A stretch of DNA of 64,000 nt from Nematostella vectensis (lineage: Eukaryota; Cnidaria; Anthozoa; Actiniaria; Edwardsiidae), in the NCBI RefSeq assembly GCF_932526225.1, contig NC_064039.1, forward strand, positions 18,030,586 through 18,094,585, written 5' to 3'. Within the stretch, counting starts at the first letter, position 1; the number at the start of each line of letters is the position of its first letter. The translations under genes and the position numbers were made by a program. Shown in pieces: positions 13,823 through 24,387 of this stretch. The notes under the pieces were generated by a model. It was not told the origin of the DNA, made no database searches, and was given only the letters and a program-made list of their open reading frames with translations.

Positions 13823-14758
13823 TGGACCTTGTTTGACAACTGAAAAACTCAAACTCATCCAATCTTAACGTGCATAGGCTCATTCGAAAGCTCTTGAAAA
13901 ACCATATAGGCGCTAGGCAGTTTGTTGTCCTCCAAAGTCAATATTTGCAAAGTTTTTCTAGGGAGAATGTGAAATTTGGCATTTTTTCCGGACTTCTTTA
14001 ACAGCTTTACTTTGAAGCTATGCTTTTGATTTTCTAACCTTTACTAAGTGCTGATACTTTCTTCATGCTGACCAAGTTTGAGATCAATCGGACTTAATGC
14101 CTAGTCCCCAGGCCCTACTCAAAATGTCTCGGAAGTTAGGGATAAAGATTAGCGGCTTTTGCCAATTCTTGATCGATTCGAAATCTGATTGCAGGGTTAG
14201 ATTGCCCTTTATGAGTACATAGATCTGACCGAGTTTGAGAATTTTAGCTCAAGTATATAGACCTGAAAAGTTGTCCCCTACCCTGCGGGACACAGTTTTT
14301 TTTGAAAAAATTTCTGCGCATGCGCACTTATGAAAAAACCGAATGGCGCAACACACGCCGGGGAATGTCAGGGTTCGAATGATACCATTTTCGGCTCATT
14401 TGGAAGAGTATTAAGAATTTTGGTTTTTTGAAGTTTTTAGATTTTGGACCTTTTTTGGACCTTGTTTGAACACTGAAAAACTCAAACTCATCCAATCTTA
14501 ACGTGCATAGGCTCATTCGAAAGCTCCTGAAAAACCATATTGGCGCTAGGCAGTTTGTTGTCCTCCAAAGTCAATATTTGCAAAGATTTTCTAGGGAGAA
14601 GGTGCAATTCGGCCTTTTTCCTGCCTTTTTTAACAGCTTTACTTTGAAGCCATGCTTTTGATTTTCTAACCTTAACTAAGTGCTGATACTTTCTTCATGC
14701 TGACCACGTTTGAGATCAATCGGACTTAATTCCTAGTCCCCAGGCCCTACTCAAAATG

Positions 14759-16139
14759 TCTATGTACTCATAAAGGGCTATCTAACCCTGCGATCAGATT
14801 TCAAATCGATCAAGAATTGACAAAAGCTGCTAATCTTTTTCCCTACCTTCCGGGACATTTTGAGTATGGCCTTGGGACTAGGAATTAGGTCCGATTGATC
14901 TCAAACTTGGTCAGCATGAAGAAAGTATCAGCACTTAGTAAAGGTTAGAAAATCAAAAGCATAGCTTCAAAGTAAAGCTTTTAAAAAAGGCCGGAAAAAG
15001 GCCAAATTGCACCTTCTCCCTAGAAAAACTTTGCAAATATTGACTTTGGAGGACAACAAACTGCCTAGCGCCTATATGGATTTTCAGGAGCTTTCGAATG
15101 AGCCTATGCACGTTAAGATTGGATGAGTTTGAGTTTTTCAGTGTTCAAACAAGGTCCAAAAAAGGTCCAAAATCTAAAAACTTCAAAAAACCAAAATCCT
15201 TAATACTTGTCCAAATAAGCCGAAAATGGTATCATTTGAACCCTGACATTCCCCGGCGTGTGTTGCGCTATTCGGTTTTTTCATAAGCGCGCATGCGCAG
15301 AAATTTTTTCAAAAAAAACTGTGTCACGGAGGGTAGGGGACAACTTTTCGGGTCTATATACTTGAGCTAAAATTCTCAAACTCGGTAAGATCTATGTACT
15401 CATAAAGGGCTATCTAACCCTGCAATCAGATTTCGAATCGATCAAGAATTGACAAAAGCCGCTTATCTTTTTCCCTAACTTCCGGGACATTTTGAGTAGG
15501 GCCTGGGGACTAGGCATTAAGTCCGATTGATCTCAAACTTGGTCAGCATGAAGAAAGTATCAGCACTTAGTAAAGGTTAGAAAATCAAAAGCATAGCTTC
15601 AAAGTAAAGCTGTTAAAGAAGGCCGGAAAAAAGGCCAAATTTCACCTTCTCCCTAGAAAAACTTTGCAAATATTGACTTTGGAGGACAACAAACTGCCTA
15701 GCGCCTATATGGTTTTTCAAGAGCTTTCGAATGAGCCTATGCACGTTAAGATTGGATGAGTTTGAGTTTTTCAGTGTTCAAACAAGGTCCAAAATCTAAA
15801 AACTTCAAAAAACCAAAATCCTTAATACTTGTCCAAATGAGCCGAAAATGGTATCATTCGAACCCTGACATTCCCCGGCGTGTGTTGCGCTATTCGGTTT
15901 TTTTCATAAGTGCGCATGCGCAGAAAATTTTTCCAAAAAAACTGTGTCCTGCAGGGTAGGGGACAACTTTTCGGGTCTATATACTTGAGCTAAAATTCTC
16001 AAACTCGGTAAGATCTATGTACTCATAAAGGGCTATCTAACCCTTCAATCAGATTTCGAATCGATCAAGAATTGACAAAAGCCGGTAATCTTTTTCCCTA
16101 ACTTCCGAGACATTTTGAGTATGGCCTGGGGACTAGGAA
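14759..16139 (-). repeat. Satellite array, inverted segment
   Basis: At about 14759 a forward monomer stops after 'tactcaaaatgtc' and the sequence continues as the reverse complement of the same satellite ('tatgtactcataaagggcta', normally read as tagccctttatgagtacata). About two inverted monomers follow. The inverted GCGCATGCGC palindromes lie near 15290 and 15912. The segment closest to the telomeric tract resembles the reverse complement of the 8137-8998 region. It ends in 'gactaggaattagg', which runs directly into telomeric repeats. Confidence 0.9.
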
Positions 16140-16203
16140 TTAGGTTAGGTTAGGGTTAGGGTTAGGGTTAGGGTTAGGGTTAGGGTTAGGGTTAGGGTTA
16201 GGG
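16140..16203 (+). repeat. Interstitial telomeric repeat 1 (satellite/U1 junction)
   Basis: Two TTAGG pentamers followed by nine TTAGGG hexamers, then 'tcccacgttctatcc', the constant right flank of the subtelomeric unit. The left side is inverted satellite rather than exon 8 of the recombinase, so this tract marks the inner edge of the unit array. The degenerate TTAGG copies occur only here. Confidence 0.97.
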
Positions 16204-16291
16204 TCCCACGTTCTATCCAACAATCACTAGTTCCAAGAAGATCAGTGAGCCCTTTGAAGAAATATAATTGGAAACTGAAGTCATAACTTAC

Positions 16292-18909
16292 CAGGAGAAG
16301 AAAATTGTTGGTTGTGCCATCGTCAGCGGCGTCGAGAAGAATATCTCTGTATTTGTCCAGATATTCCCTTATGATGACGTTCAATCTGTGATCTTCCTGA
16401 AAGTGAAAAAAAAAAGAGAGTCAGCTAATATGATCACGTGACGGAGTCTACACAGAGTATTTAAGTAGAAAATATGTGAAAACAGTAGTAGCACACATAA
16501 AATTCCATTTGTGATAAGAAGAAGATTAAATGGTTACTTTATTATAGTTTAAACAAATAATCTTGTTTTCCCATATGCTGTTGTCACGCAATCTACAAGC
16601 ACATGTCAAAATAAAGGATAAATCACAAATGAAAGACTTACTGGCAAATTTGTGACATCAACCCCATGAGAGCCATATGTTTTGTAATCCTCGAATCTGA
16701 ACATGAGGGTGCCATCTGAATTCAAGACTAATGAATTCAGTCCCTGGACGTGTTCTCTGTCACCGGACGGGGCAATTCGCAGTGTCCGGATCTCTTGTCC
16801 TCTGGAAGGAGGTATCAATACGAAAAGCGCGATCGACAGCAGATTCCTGCTCTCCCTAGCCTTGGCACTCTAGACAAATCAAAGCAAACTTTTTTTAGCA
16901 AAATTGTGAGTCGAGTTCCGCTACCGCCGACCCAAGACGGTATGCCTAGGCCTTTCCAACAATGCAGTGCAATGCCCACAAATTACAGCTTTCACACATC
17001 AGGACTGCTGGTTGAAATTGTTACCTGTGAGCGTGCCATGTCAAATCTTTCTGTCTGCATGTCCACACAATGAATCACCTCATCCCTGCAATGAATCACA
17101 TGAAACCATTAGAAACCAGTTTCAAGTTCCCTGGGTTCTGTGAGAGATAGCTAGCCGTGATACGGGAAGCTGTTGCCTACTCTTATGAATAGCACACAGT
17201 CATCCCCCCCCTTTAAATTCTAAGTGAAGTGTTAGGAGACACGCACTGAATCACCTCATCCCTGCAATGAATCACATGAAACCGTGAGTAACCAGTTTCA
17301 AGTTCTCTGGGTTCTGAGAGAGGTAACTGTTCCCTACTTCTACGAATAGCAAACAGGTATCCCCTCCCTATAAATTGTAAGTGAAGTGTCAGGAGACTGT
17401 TAAAGAGTGGAAATGCAGGCGAAACAAGTTCTATCCTCTTTCAACCCCAACCTCCAGTCCAGAACTGAACCCAGAGCCGGATTCGAACTAGTTATTCGAA
17501 CTACTTATTGGATTTATCATTGCAGCATACCATGGCAACCACTTATTTGCATTGACAAGGTCCTCTTGCGTGGGCTGCGCAGCGCGGGCCTGCCTCTGAA
17601 ACGCATTGCAGGCACCCCTCAGCTGCGAAACGACTTTGACATCCCTGTAGAGGGTGACGGCGTGTTCTCGGTTCAAGAATTTTGCTGGGTAGATCAAGGA
17701 GGCAGCGTGATTGGCTGAAGTAAAGAATGATATAATAATGGCGTATGTTGTAACATATCATTAACACAGTCCAACATCTATTAAGCGAGTGTAAATCCCC
17801 GACATTAAATAACAACCGTTACAATATAAACATCAGTAGCAACCATGTTAACCCTGACATGAGCGCTCTTTCCAAATGTTAAACCCGGGACTTTCCACCG
17901 AATCACACACCACGACACAAGGGTAAAAACAGATATATTCGGTATCAGTCGTCTTGCATACAACTCACTTCGAAATCCGTAATTGTCCAGTTACACAATA
18001 GCGCGATCAAATATCAGATTACTCTATCCGGCGATACTTACTTAAGCATACTTATTACTACTAAGTTTTGCGAAATGTGAATTTAGCATTCTAGACCGAC
18101 CGCAGTTGTCAAAAAGCAGATGAATTGAACATGCTCACCTAGGGTAGACGATGCAAGCTTCCTGTCCGTCTGCAACGAGAAATGTTTAGCTCAGTTTTAC
18201 GTTCGCTCGCGTCGTGTCGGTTCCAAAAATTCAAAACATGCCGCCGCCATTTTTAAAAGGAAGAATTGGGAGGGAGGCCTGGGTACTAGTACCGAGTTTC
18301 TTCGCGACGCGCTGAAACCACTTCGACGCGACGCGCAAATTATTGATTAAGCATATTTTCGACGGACTTACCTTTAAATAATCCAGATACCTTTCGAGTA
18401 ACCGTGTTCTTAAAAATAGATCTGGGCTGATGTCTTTGTAATGAAGCGTGTCTCTACAGAACCCAAGATAACCTAGGGGGGGAGGGAATATAAGTCGTCA
18501 CAAGTTGTTGTCATGGTAACAGCTAGCAGCAAGGTGCGAAATCTGACTCTAAAAGAACGCTTACGCATGAAACTCACGAGACAAAATAAAACTTACATAG
18601 AATTCTCTCATTTGCCTTCGTCCATGTCGAGGGAGAAATGGGCGACCCTTTTCTTTCCAAATTAATGTCTTTGGTGAAAAAAACCTTAACATCTCTTAAA
18701 AGCTTAGCCATCTCCGTTGTGAGTTCAGCGATCGGTATGGCATATTTTCGCGAAGAACGTTCATCCGGATGCACTTTTTTTTTTGCTGTGTCGTCTGTTG
18801 AGGCCTGCGGGTCAGTAGCGGTGCTTTCATCGGCGGGCACGTGATTCTCCGTTTCTTCACTGTCATCTGTAATACTGTCATACTGGACCAAGCCCGCGGC
18901 CTGCGCCAT
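16292..18909 (-). pseudogene. Tyrosine recombinase, 5' part only (exons 1-7), copy 0
   Basis: Predicted exons on the minus strand, in transcript order: 18909-18597, 18472-18372, 18169-18139, 17714-17531, 17085-17025, 16869-16642, 16396-16292. All internal junctions are GT-AG and in phase, and I see no internal stop. They encode residues 1-341: the acidic N terminus, the SAM-like core-binding region and the first half of the catalytic domain with box I R253. Transcription would run left through the telomeric tract at 16140-16203 into inverted satellite, where exons 8 and 9 are missing. The copy therefore lacks HxxR, the second His and the nucleophile Tyr, and cannot make an active recombinase unless it splices elsewhere. 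Confidence 0.8.
17071..17403. repeat. Imperfect tandem duplication of ~176 bp in recombinase intron 4
   Basis: The block starting 'tgaatcacctcatccctgca' at 17071 recurs at 17247, followed in both by 'atgaatcacatgaaacc', a 'ccagtttcaagttc' segment and a 'taagtgaagtgt..aggagac' end. The duplication copies the splice acceptor and the first ~19 nt of exon 5, giving a decoy acceptor upstream of the real one in transcript order. The same duplication is present in U2 and U4-U7; U3 lost the region to its insertion. Confidence 0.8.
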
Positions 18910-19194
18910 CGTGTGCACTAAGACGGCTCGCGAACAAGTGTGACTTGACGCTGACGCGCGCGTCCTTGACAATAGATAATGCATATTCCTCATGAATATG
19001 ATAGATATGATCAGATATGATTGTTGCGTCGTGTTGGGTTCCCTGTTGATTTCTCGTCATTGGGCAATCACACTGTATAAGGTAAGGGTTTGGTGCTGTT
19101 GACCGCGATGTATGGTTCAAAACACTAGGCGACCGCGGCATAGAGATAGCCAAGGAGATGGTAATTTATATTTAGTCCGATGCCCTGAAACAAA

Positions 19195-19916
19195 ATTGTT
19201 CTTACTGTGGGAGCTGTTCGGTATGCCTGTGGTGGTGACGTCATCACTTCAATGAAGCAATAATCAGAGACCCTAGCGTGAAGGTTAGATCGAGACGATT
19301 TTGCGGTAGTGCACACGTGAAGCCGACTTTGATTTCACCTTGACAAGGCGTCGTTTTTAGCGTGGCCTGTGAGGTGTCTCCCGAGATGCCTTACGGTCTT
19401 ATTGTTCTCACTGTGGGGGAAGGGGGTTGCCTGTGGTGGTGACGTCATCACTTCAATGAAGCAATAATCAGAGATCCTAGCGTGAAGGTTAGATCGAGAC
19501 GATTTTGCGGTAGTGCACACGTGAAGCCGACTTTGATTTCACCTTGACAACGCGTCGTTTTTAGCGTGGCCTGTGAGGTGTCTCCCGAGATGCCTTACGG
19601 TCTTATTGTTCTCACTGTGGGGGGGGGGGGGGGTTGCCTGTGGTGGTGACGTCATCACTTCATGAAGCAATAATCAGAGATCCTAGCGTGAAGGTTAGAT
19701 CGAAACGATTTTGCGGTAGTGCACACGTGAAGCCGACTTTGATTTCACCTTGACAACGCGTCGTTTTGAGCGTGGCCTGTGAAGTGTCTCCCGAGATGCC
19801 TTACGGTCTTATTGTTCTCACTGTGGAGGGGGGGGTTGCCTGTGGTGGTGACGTCATCACTTCAATGAAGCAATAATCAGAGACCCTAGCGTGAAGGGAG
19901 AAGGTTAGATCGAGAC
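19195..19916 (-). repeat. 204-bp CRE/E-box tandem repeat, 4 copies (U1)
   Basis: Tandem repeat of ~204 bp upstream of recombinase exon 1. Each copy has a perfect TGACGTCA palindrome (first at 19236-19243), a CACGTG E-box inside 'gcacacgtgaagc', and a G-run of variable length after 'ctcactgtg'. Some copies lost the E-box or CRE by point change. The position 5' of the gene fits an upstream regulatory array, but function is inferred from motifs only. A conserved 61-codon frame on the minus strand is a by-product of the repeat. Confidence 0.9.
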
Positions 19917-20382
<466 letters not shown>

Positions 20383-20468
20383 GGTAAGGATTATCACTTT
20401 TCCTTCCAGGTAACCAAACAGAATGCATCCTCATCAAATCACTATCCACAGTCCTTCACAGTATGTTA

Positions 20469-23400
20469 TCAGTTGTTCCCTAAGACCGCCCTGTGTATTT
20501 TTTTCAATGATGTGGCCAATTTGTAGAGGCCGGGAGAGTTTTTAATCTCTTTCACTTGGACGGGAACTAAGGCATCTAAGCTTTCTATCCAGCTGGCTTC
20601 ATCGTAGTGAAAAGCGTACAGGCCTTTTTCCGCAGTGGCCTTGAACCACAGTAGCGAAGCCCTTCTACCGGGCATGAGGTTCTGAATTCTAGCTAGCAGA
20701 ATGTTCGGATTTGCCAGAGTGCTGCCTTCTACTGTGAGAGCAACCCAGCTACCTTTATCAAGCCCTGCATTTCTGTAGGACGGCTGAGCTGATAGTGACT
20801 CGATTGTATTTTCTGCTAATTCTGAAGCAAGGCTGACAGCCAAACTCTTCTTTTCACTGGAATTTCTACGGTCATAGGTGAGTTGAGCTTGCTTCCTTGT
20901 GTGTCTCAAGGCCGACGCCAAACTGTCTTTCATTGCGTCGGTGCACTGGCTGATAAAACAAAAGAAAGAAAGTCCTGGTTGTGAATTTTGCTTGCGGTGT
21001 GTAATTACTAATAGTTCAAAGTTATCATTACAGAATCGTTTTATTCGTGAAGAAAATGGCTGATAAACACAGCATGGTGCCGTCCAGAGTCTTGTGGGGG
21101 AGTGAGTGATAATAGTCTGCAATTTCATCTACTTAGCATGGAATTCTCACCTGTCCCCATAACAATAAGTCACGAAGGAGCTTCTCAGAAGGTGCAAGTT
21201 GACACTCACTCCTGTTAGGTGATAAGAGACAGACTTCATGTGGGTTGAGAATGCTGGACCACTAAAGGGTTTTCCTTTATCTGTCTAAAAACAAAAAGAA
21301 GTAAAGAATCACTCATCAATTCAATATCAATTCAAATGCAATGTTTTTTTCCATGTAACCCCCCCCCTCCCCCCCAAATTAGGGGGTTATAAAATGACCC
21401 CACAAAGGGATAGTAGTTGTTTTAAATGCTTTCATAGTCACCCTATGTAGGATTGTTAGATGTTCAAAATATTAATTCACCACCAAAACTAACCCTTCCT
21501 AGGATTGTAATGAGAGTATAACCTTTCCTGGGATGAGTGATGATGTACAAAATGTCTTGTTGGGGTGAGACAATTGGTTGAGATAACTTTTCAAAGATGA
21601 CTATTTCGCTGGATTACTTTAGAAAGATAATTCGCAACCTTATAAGAATTAGGGTTAGGGTTAGGGTTAGGGTTAGGGTCCCATGTTCTATCCAACAATC
21701 ACTAGTTCCAAGAAGATCAGTGAGCCCTTTGAAGAAATAAAAATTGGAAACTGAAGAGTCATAACTTACCAGGAGAAGAAAATTGTTGGTTGTGCCATCG
21801 TCAGAGGCGTCGAGAAGAATATCTCTGTATTTGTCCAGATATTCCCTTATGATGACGTTCAATCTGTGATCTTCCTGAAAGTGAAAAAAAAGAGAGAGTC
21901 AGCTAATATGATCACGTCACGGAGTCTACACAGAGTATTTAAGTAGAAAATATGTGAAAACAGTAGTAGCACACATAAAATTCCATTTGTGATAAGAAGA
22001 AGATTAAATGGTTACTTTATTATAGTTTAAACAAATAATCGTGTTTTCCCATATGCTGTTGTCACGCAATCTACAAGCACATGTCAAAATAAAGGATAAA
22101 TCACAAATGAAAGACTTACTGGCAAATTTGTGACATCAACCCCATGAGAGCCATATGTTTTGTAATCCTCGAATCTGAACATGAGGGTGCCATCTGAATT
22201 CAAGACTAATGAATTCAGTCCCTGGACGTGTTCTCTGTCACCGGACGGGGCAATTCGCAGTGTCCGGATCTCTTGTCCTCTGGAAGGAGGTATCAATACG
22301 AAAAGCGCGATCGACAGCAGATTCCTGCTCTCCCTAGCCTTGGCACTCTAGACAAATCAAAGCAAACTTTTTTTAGCAAAATTGTGAGTCGAGTTCCGCT
22401 ACCGCCGACCCAAGACGGTATGCCTAGGCCTTTCCAACAATGCAGTGCAATGCCCACAAATTACAGCTTTCACACATCAGGACTGCTGGTTGAAATTGTT
22501 ACCTGTGAGCGTGCCATGTCAAATCTTTCTGTCTGCATGTCCACACAATGAATCACCTCATCCCTGCAATGAATCACATGAAACCATTAGAAACCAGTTT
22601 CAAGTTCCCTGGGTTCTTTGAGAGATAGCTAGCCGTGATACGGGAAGCTGTTGCCTACTCTTATGAATAGCACACAGTCATCCCCCCCCTTTAAATTCTA
22701 AGTGAAGTGTTAGGAGACACGCACTGAATCACCTCATCCCTGCAATGAATCACATGAAACCGTGAGTAACCAGTTTCAAGTTCTCTGGGTTCTGAGAGAG
22801 GTAACTGTTCCCTACTTCTACGAATAGCACACAGGTATCCCCTCCCTATAAATTGTAAGTGAAGTGTCAGGAGACTGTTAAAGAGTGGAAATGCAGGCGA
22901 AACAAGTTCTATCCTCTTTCAACCCCAACCTCCAGTCCAGAACTGAACCCAGAGCCGGATTCGAACTAGTTATTCGAACTACTTATTGGATTTATCATTG
23001 CAGCATACCATGGCAACCACTTATTTGCATTGACAAGGTCCTCTTGCGTGGGCTGCGCAGCGCGGGCCTGCCTCTGAAACGCATTGCAGGCACCCCTCAG
23101 CTGCGAAACGACTTTGACATCCCTGTAGAGGGTGACGGCGTGTTCTCGGTTCAAGAATTTTGCTGGGTAGATCAAGGAGGCAGCGTGATTGGCTGAAGTA
23201 AAGAATGATATAATAATGGCGTATGTTGTAACATATCATTAACACAGTCCAACATCTATTAAGCGAGTGTAAATCCCCGACATTAAATAACAACCGTTAC
23301 AATATAAACATCAGTAGCAACCATGTTAACCCTGACATGAGCGCTCTTTCCAAATGTTAAACCCGGGACTTTCCACCGAATCACACACCACGACACAAGG

Positions 23401-24387
23401 GTAAAAACAGATATATTCGGTATCAGTCGTCTTGCATACAACTCACTTCGAAATCCGTAATTGTCCAGTTACACAATAGCGCGATCAAATATCAGATTAC
23501 TCTATCCGGCGATACTTACTTAAGCATACTTATTACTACTAAGTTTTGCGAAATGTGAATTTAGCATTCTAGACCGACCGCAGTTGTCAAAAAGCAGATG
23601 AATTGAACATGCTCACCTAGGGTAGACGATGCAAGCTTCCTGTCCGTCTGCAACGAGAAATGTTTAGCTCAGTTTTACGTTCGCTCGCGTCGTGTCGGTT
23701 CCAAAAATTCAAAACATGCCGCCGCCATTTTTAAAAGGAAGAATTGGGAGGGAGGCCTGGGTACTAGTACCGAGTTTCTTCGCGACGCGCTGAAACCACT
23801 TCGACGCGACGCGCAAATTATTGATTAAGCATATTTTCGACGGACTTACCTTTAAATAATCCAGATACCTTTCGAGTAACCGTGTTCTTAAAAATAGATC
23901 TGGGCTGATGTCTTTGTAATGAAGCGTGTCTCTACAGAACCCAAGATAACCTAGGGGGGGAGGGAATATAAGTCGTCACAAGTTGTTGTCATGGTAACAG
24001 CTAGCAGCAAGGTGCGAAATCTGACTCTAAAAGAACGCTTACGCATGAAACTCACGAGACAAAATAAAACTTACATAGAATTCTCTCATTTGCCTTCGTC
24101 CATGTCGAGGGAGAAATGGGCGACCCTTTTCTTTCCAAATTAATGTCTTTGGTGAAAAAAACCTTAACATCTCTTAAAAGCTTAGCCATCTCCGTTGTGA
24201 GTTCAGCGATCGGTATGGCATATTTTCGCGAAGAACGTTCATCCGGATGCACTTTTTTTTTTGCTGTGTCGTCTGTTGAGGCCTGCGGGTCAGTAGCGGT
24301 GCTTTCATCGGCGGGCACGTGATTCTCCGTTTCTTCACTGTCATCTGTAATACTGTCATACTGGACCAAGCCCGCGGCCTGCGCCAT
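20469..24387 (-). CDS. Tyrosine recombinase, nine exons, intact (copy 1)
   Basis: Predicted DNA strand-exchange enzyme of 545 residues. Exons in transcript order: 24387-24075, 23950-23850, 23647-23617, 23192-23009, 22563-22503, 22347-22120, 21874-21770, 21284-21151, 20949-20469. All introns are GT-AG and every phase matches. Residues 1-75 are acidic and low-complexity; 80-215 look like the SAM-like core-binding domain; 225-415 are the catalytic domain. Box I is PSRGQEIRTL with R253 and E256, HLLR gives H372 and R375, and LRHTRKQAQLTY gives H402 and Y411, nine residues apart as W315-Y324 in Cre; K293 is a candidate catalytic Lys. Residues 440-545 form an extra Trp-rich domain I do not recognise. 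Intron 7 contains the telomeric tract 21649-21678. The start MAQ is preferred because upstream frame is not conserved: U5 and U6 have an 11-bp duplication just before it. Crypton-like is the best family guess. Confidence 0.85.
21649..21678 (+). repeat. Interstitial telomeric repeat 2 (U1/U2), inside recombinase intron 7
   Basis: Five TTAGGG copies between 'ttcgcaaccttataagaa' and 'tcccatgttctatcc'. The tract lies 365 nt beyond exon 8 and 91 nt before exon 7, inside intron 7 of the gene copy at 20469-24387. Confidence 0.98.

Larger units (their letters stand above)
1..14758 (+). repeat. Subtelomeric satellite array, forward orientation
   Basis: About twenty head-to-tail copies of a diverged monomer of roughly 625-635 bp. 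Landmarks recurring once per monomer are 'gaatgataccattttcggc', 'cgaaaagttgtcccctacc' and 'tctgcgcatgcgcactta'. The last falls for example near 562, 1194, 1830, 3438, 4060, 5176, 5806 and 6920. Five copies of a second module interrupt the series. There is higher-order structure: bases 1 to about 1300 recur nearly exactly from 8236 (offset 8235), and 2878-3117 recurs at 6363-6602 (offset 3485). Short open frames of 60-80 codons recur in both strands, but they follow the repeat and end at different frame breaks, so I read no gene here. Confidence 0.95.

Noticed and set aside
16750-17073. A 107-codon + strand frame repeated in several units
   Set aside because: It is antisense to exons 5 and 6. 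It crosses the intron between them, is disrupted in U5 and U6, and does not match any family I know.
17407-17718. A 103-codon + strand frame repeated in U1, U2 and U4-U7
   Set aside because: It is antisense to recombinase exon 4 and its flanks. The minus-strand exon has consistent splice sites and phase with its neighbours, and the + frame has none.
18574-18993. Longer start for recombinase exon 1 (MRNMHYLL..., 28 residues upstream of MAQ)
   Set aside because: An 11-bp duplication in U5 and U6 shifts the frame just upstream of MAQ while the downstream frame stays intact, so the upstream extension is not conserved as coding.
19335-19520. A conserved 61-codon minus-strand frame repeated up to twelve times per unit (starts MCTTAKSSRSN)
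   Set aside because: It is the 204-bp tandem repeat read in one frame. Its length follows the repeat period, G-run length changes alter or break it, and it has no initiation context or splice evidence.
20469-21128. Continuous 219-codon minus-strand frame read as a single-exon gene
   Set aside because: Its first ~60 codons are intron 8. A clear 'tttgttttatcag' acceptor precedes exon 9, and splicing from exon 8 restores the H402-Y411 box in frame. U6 and U7 copies start differently in that part.
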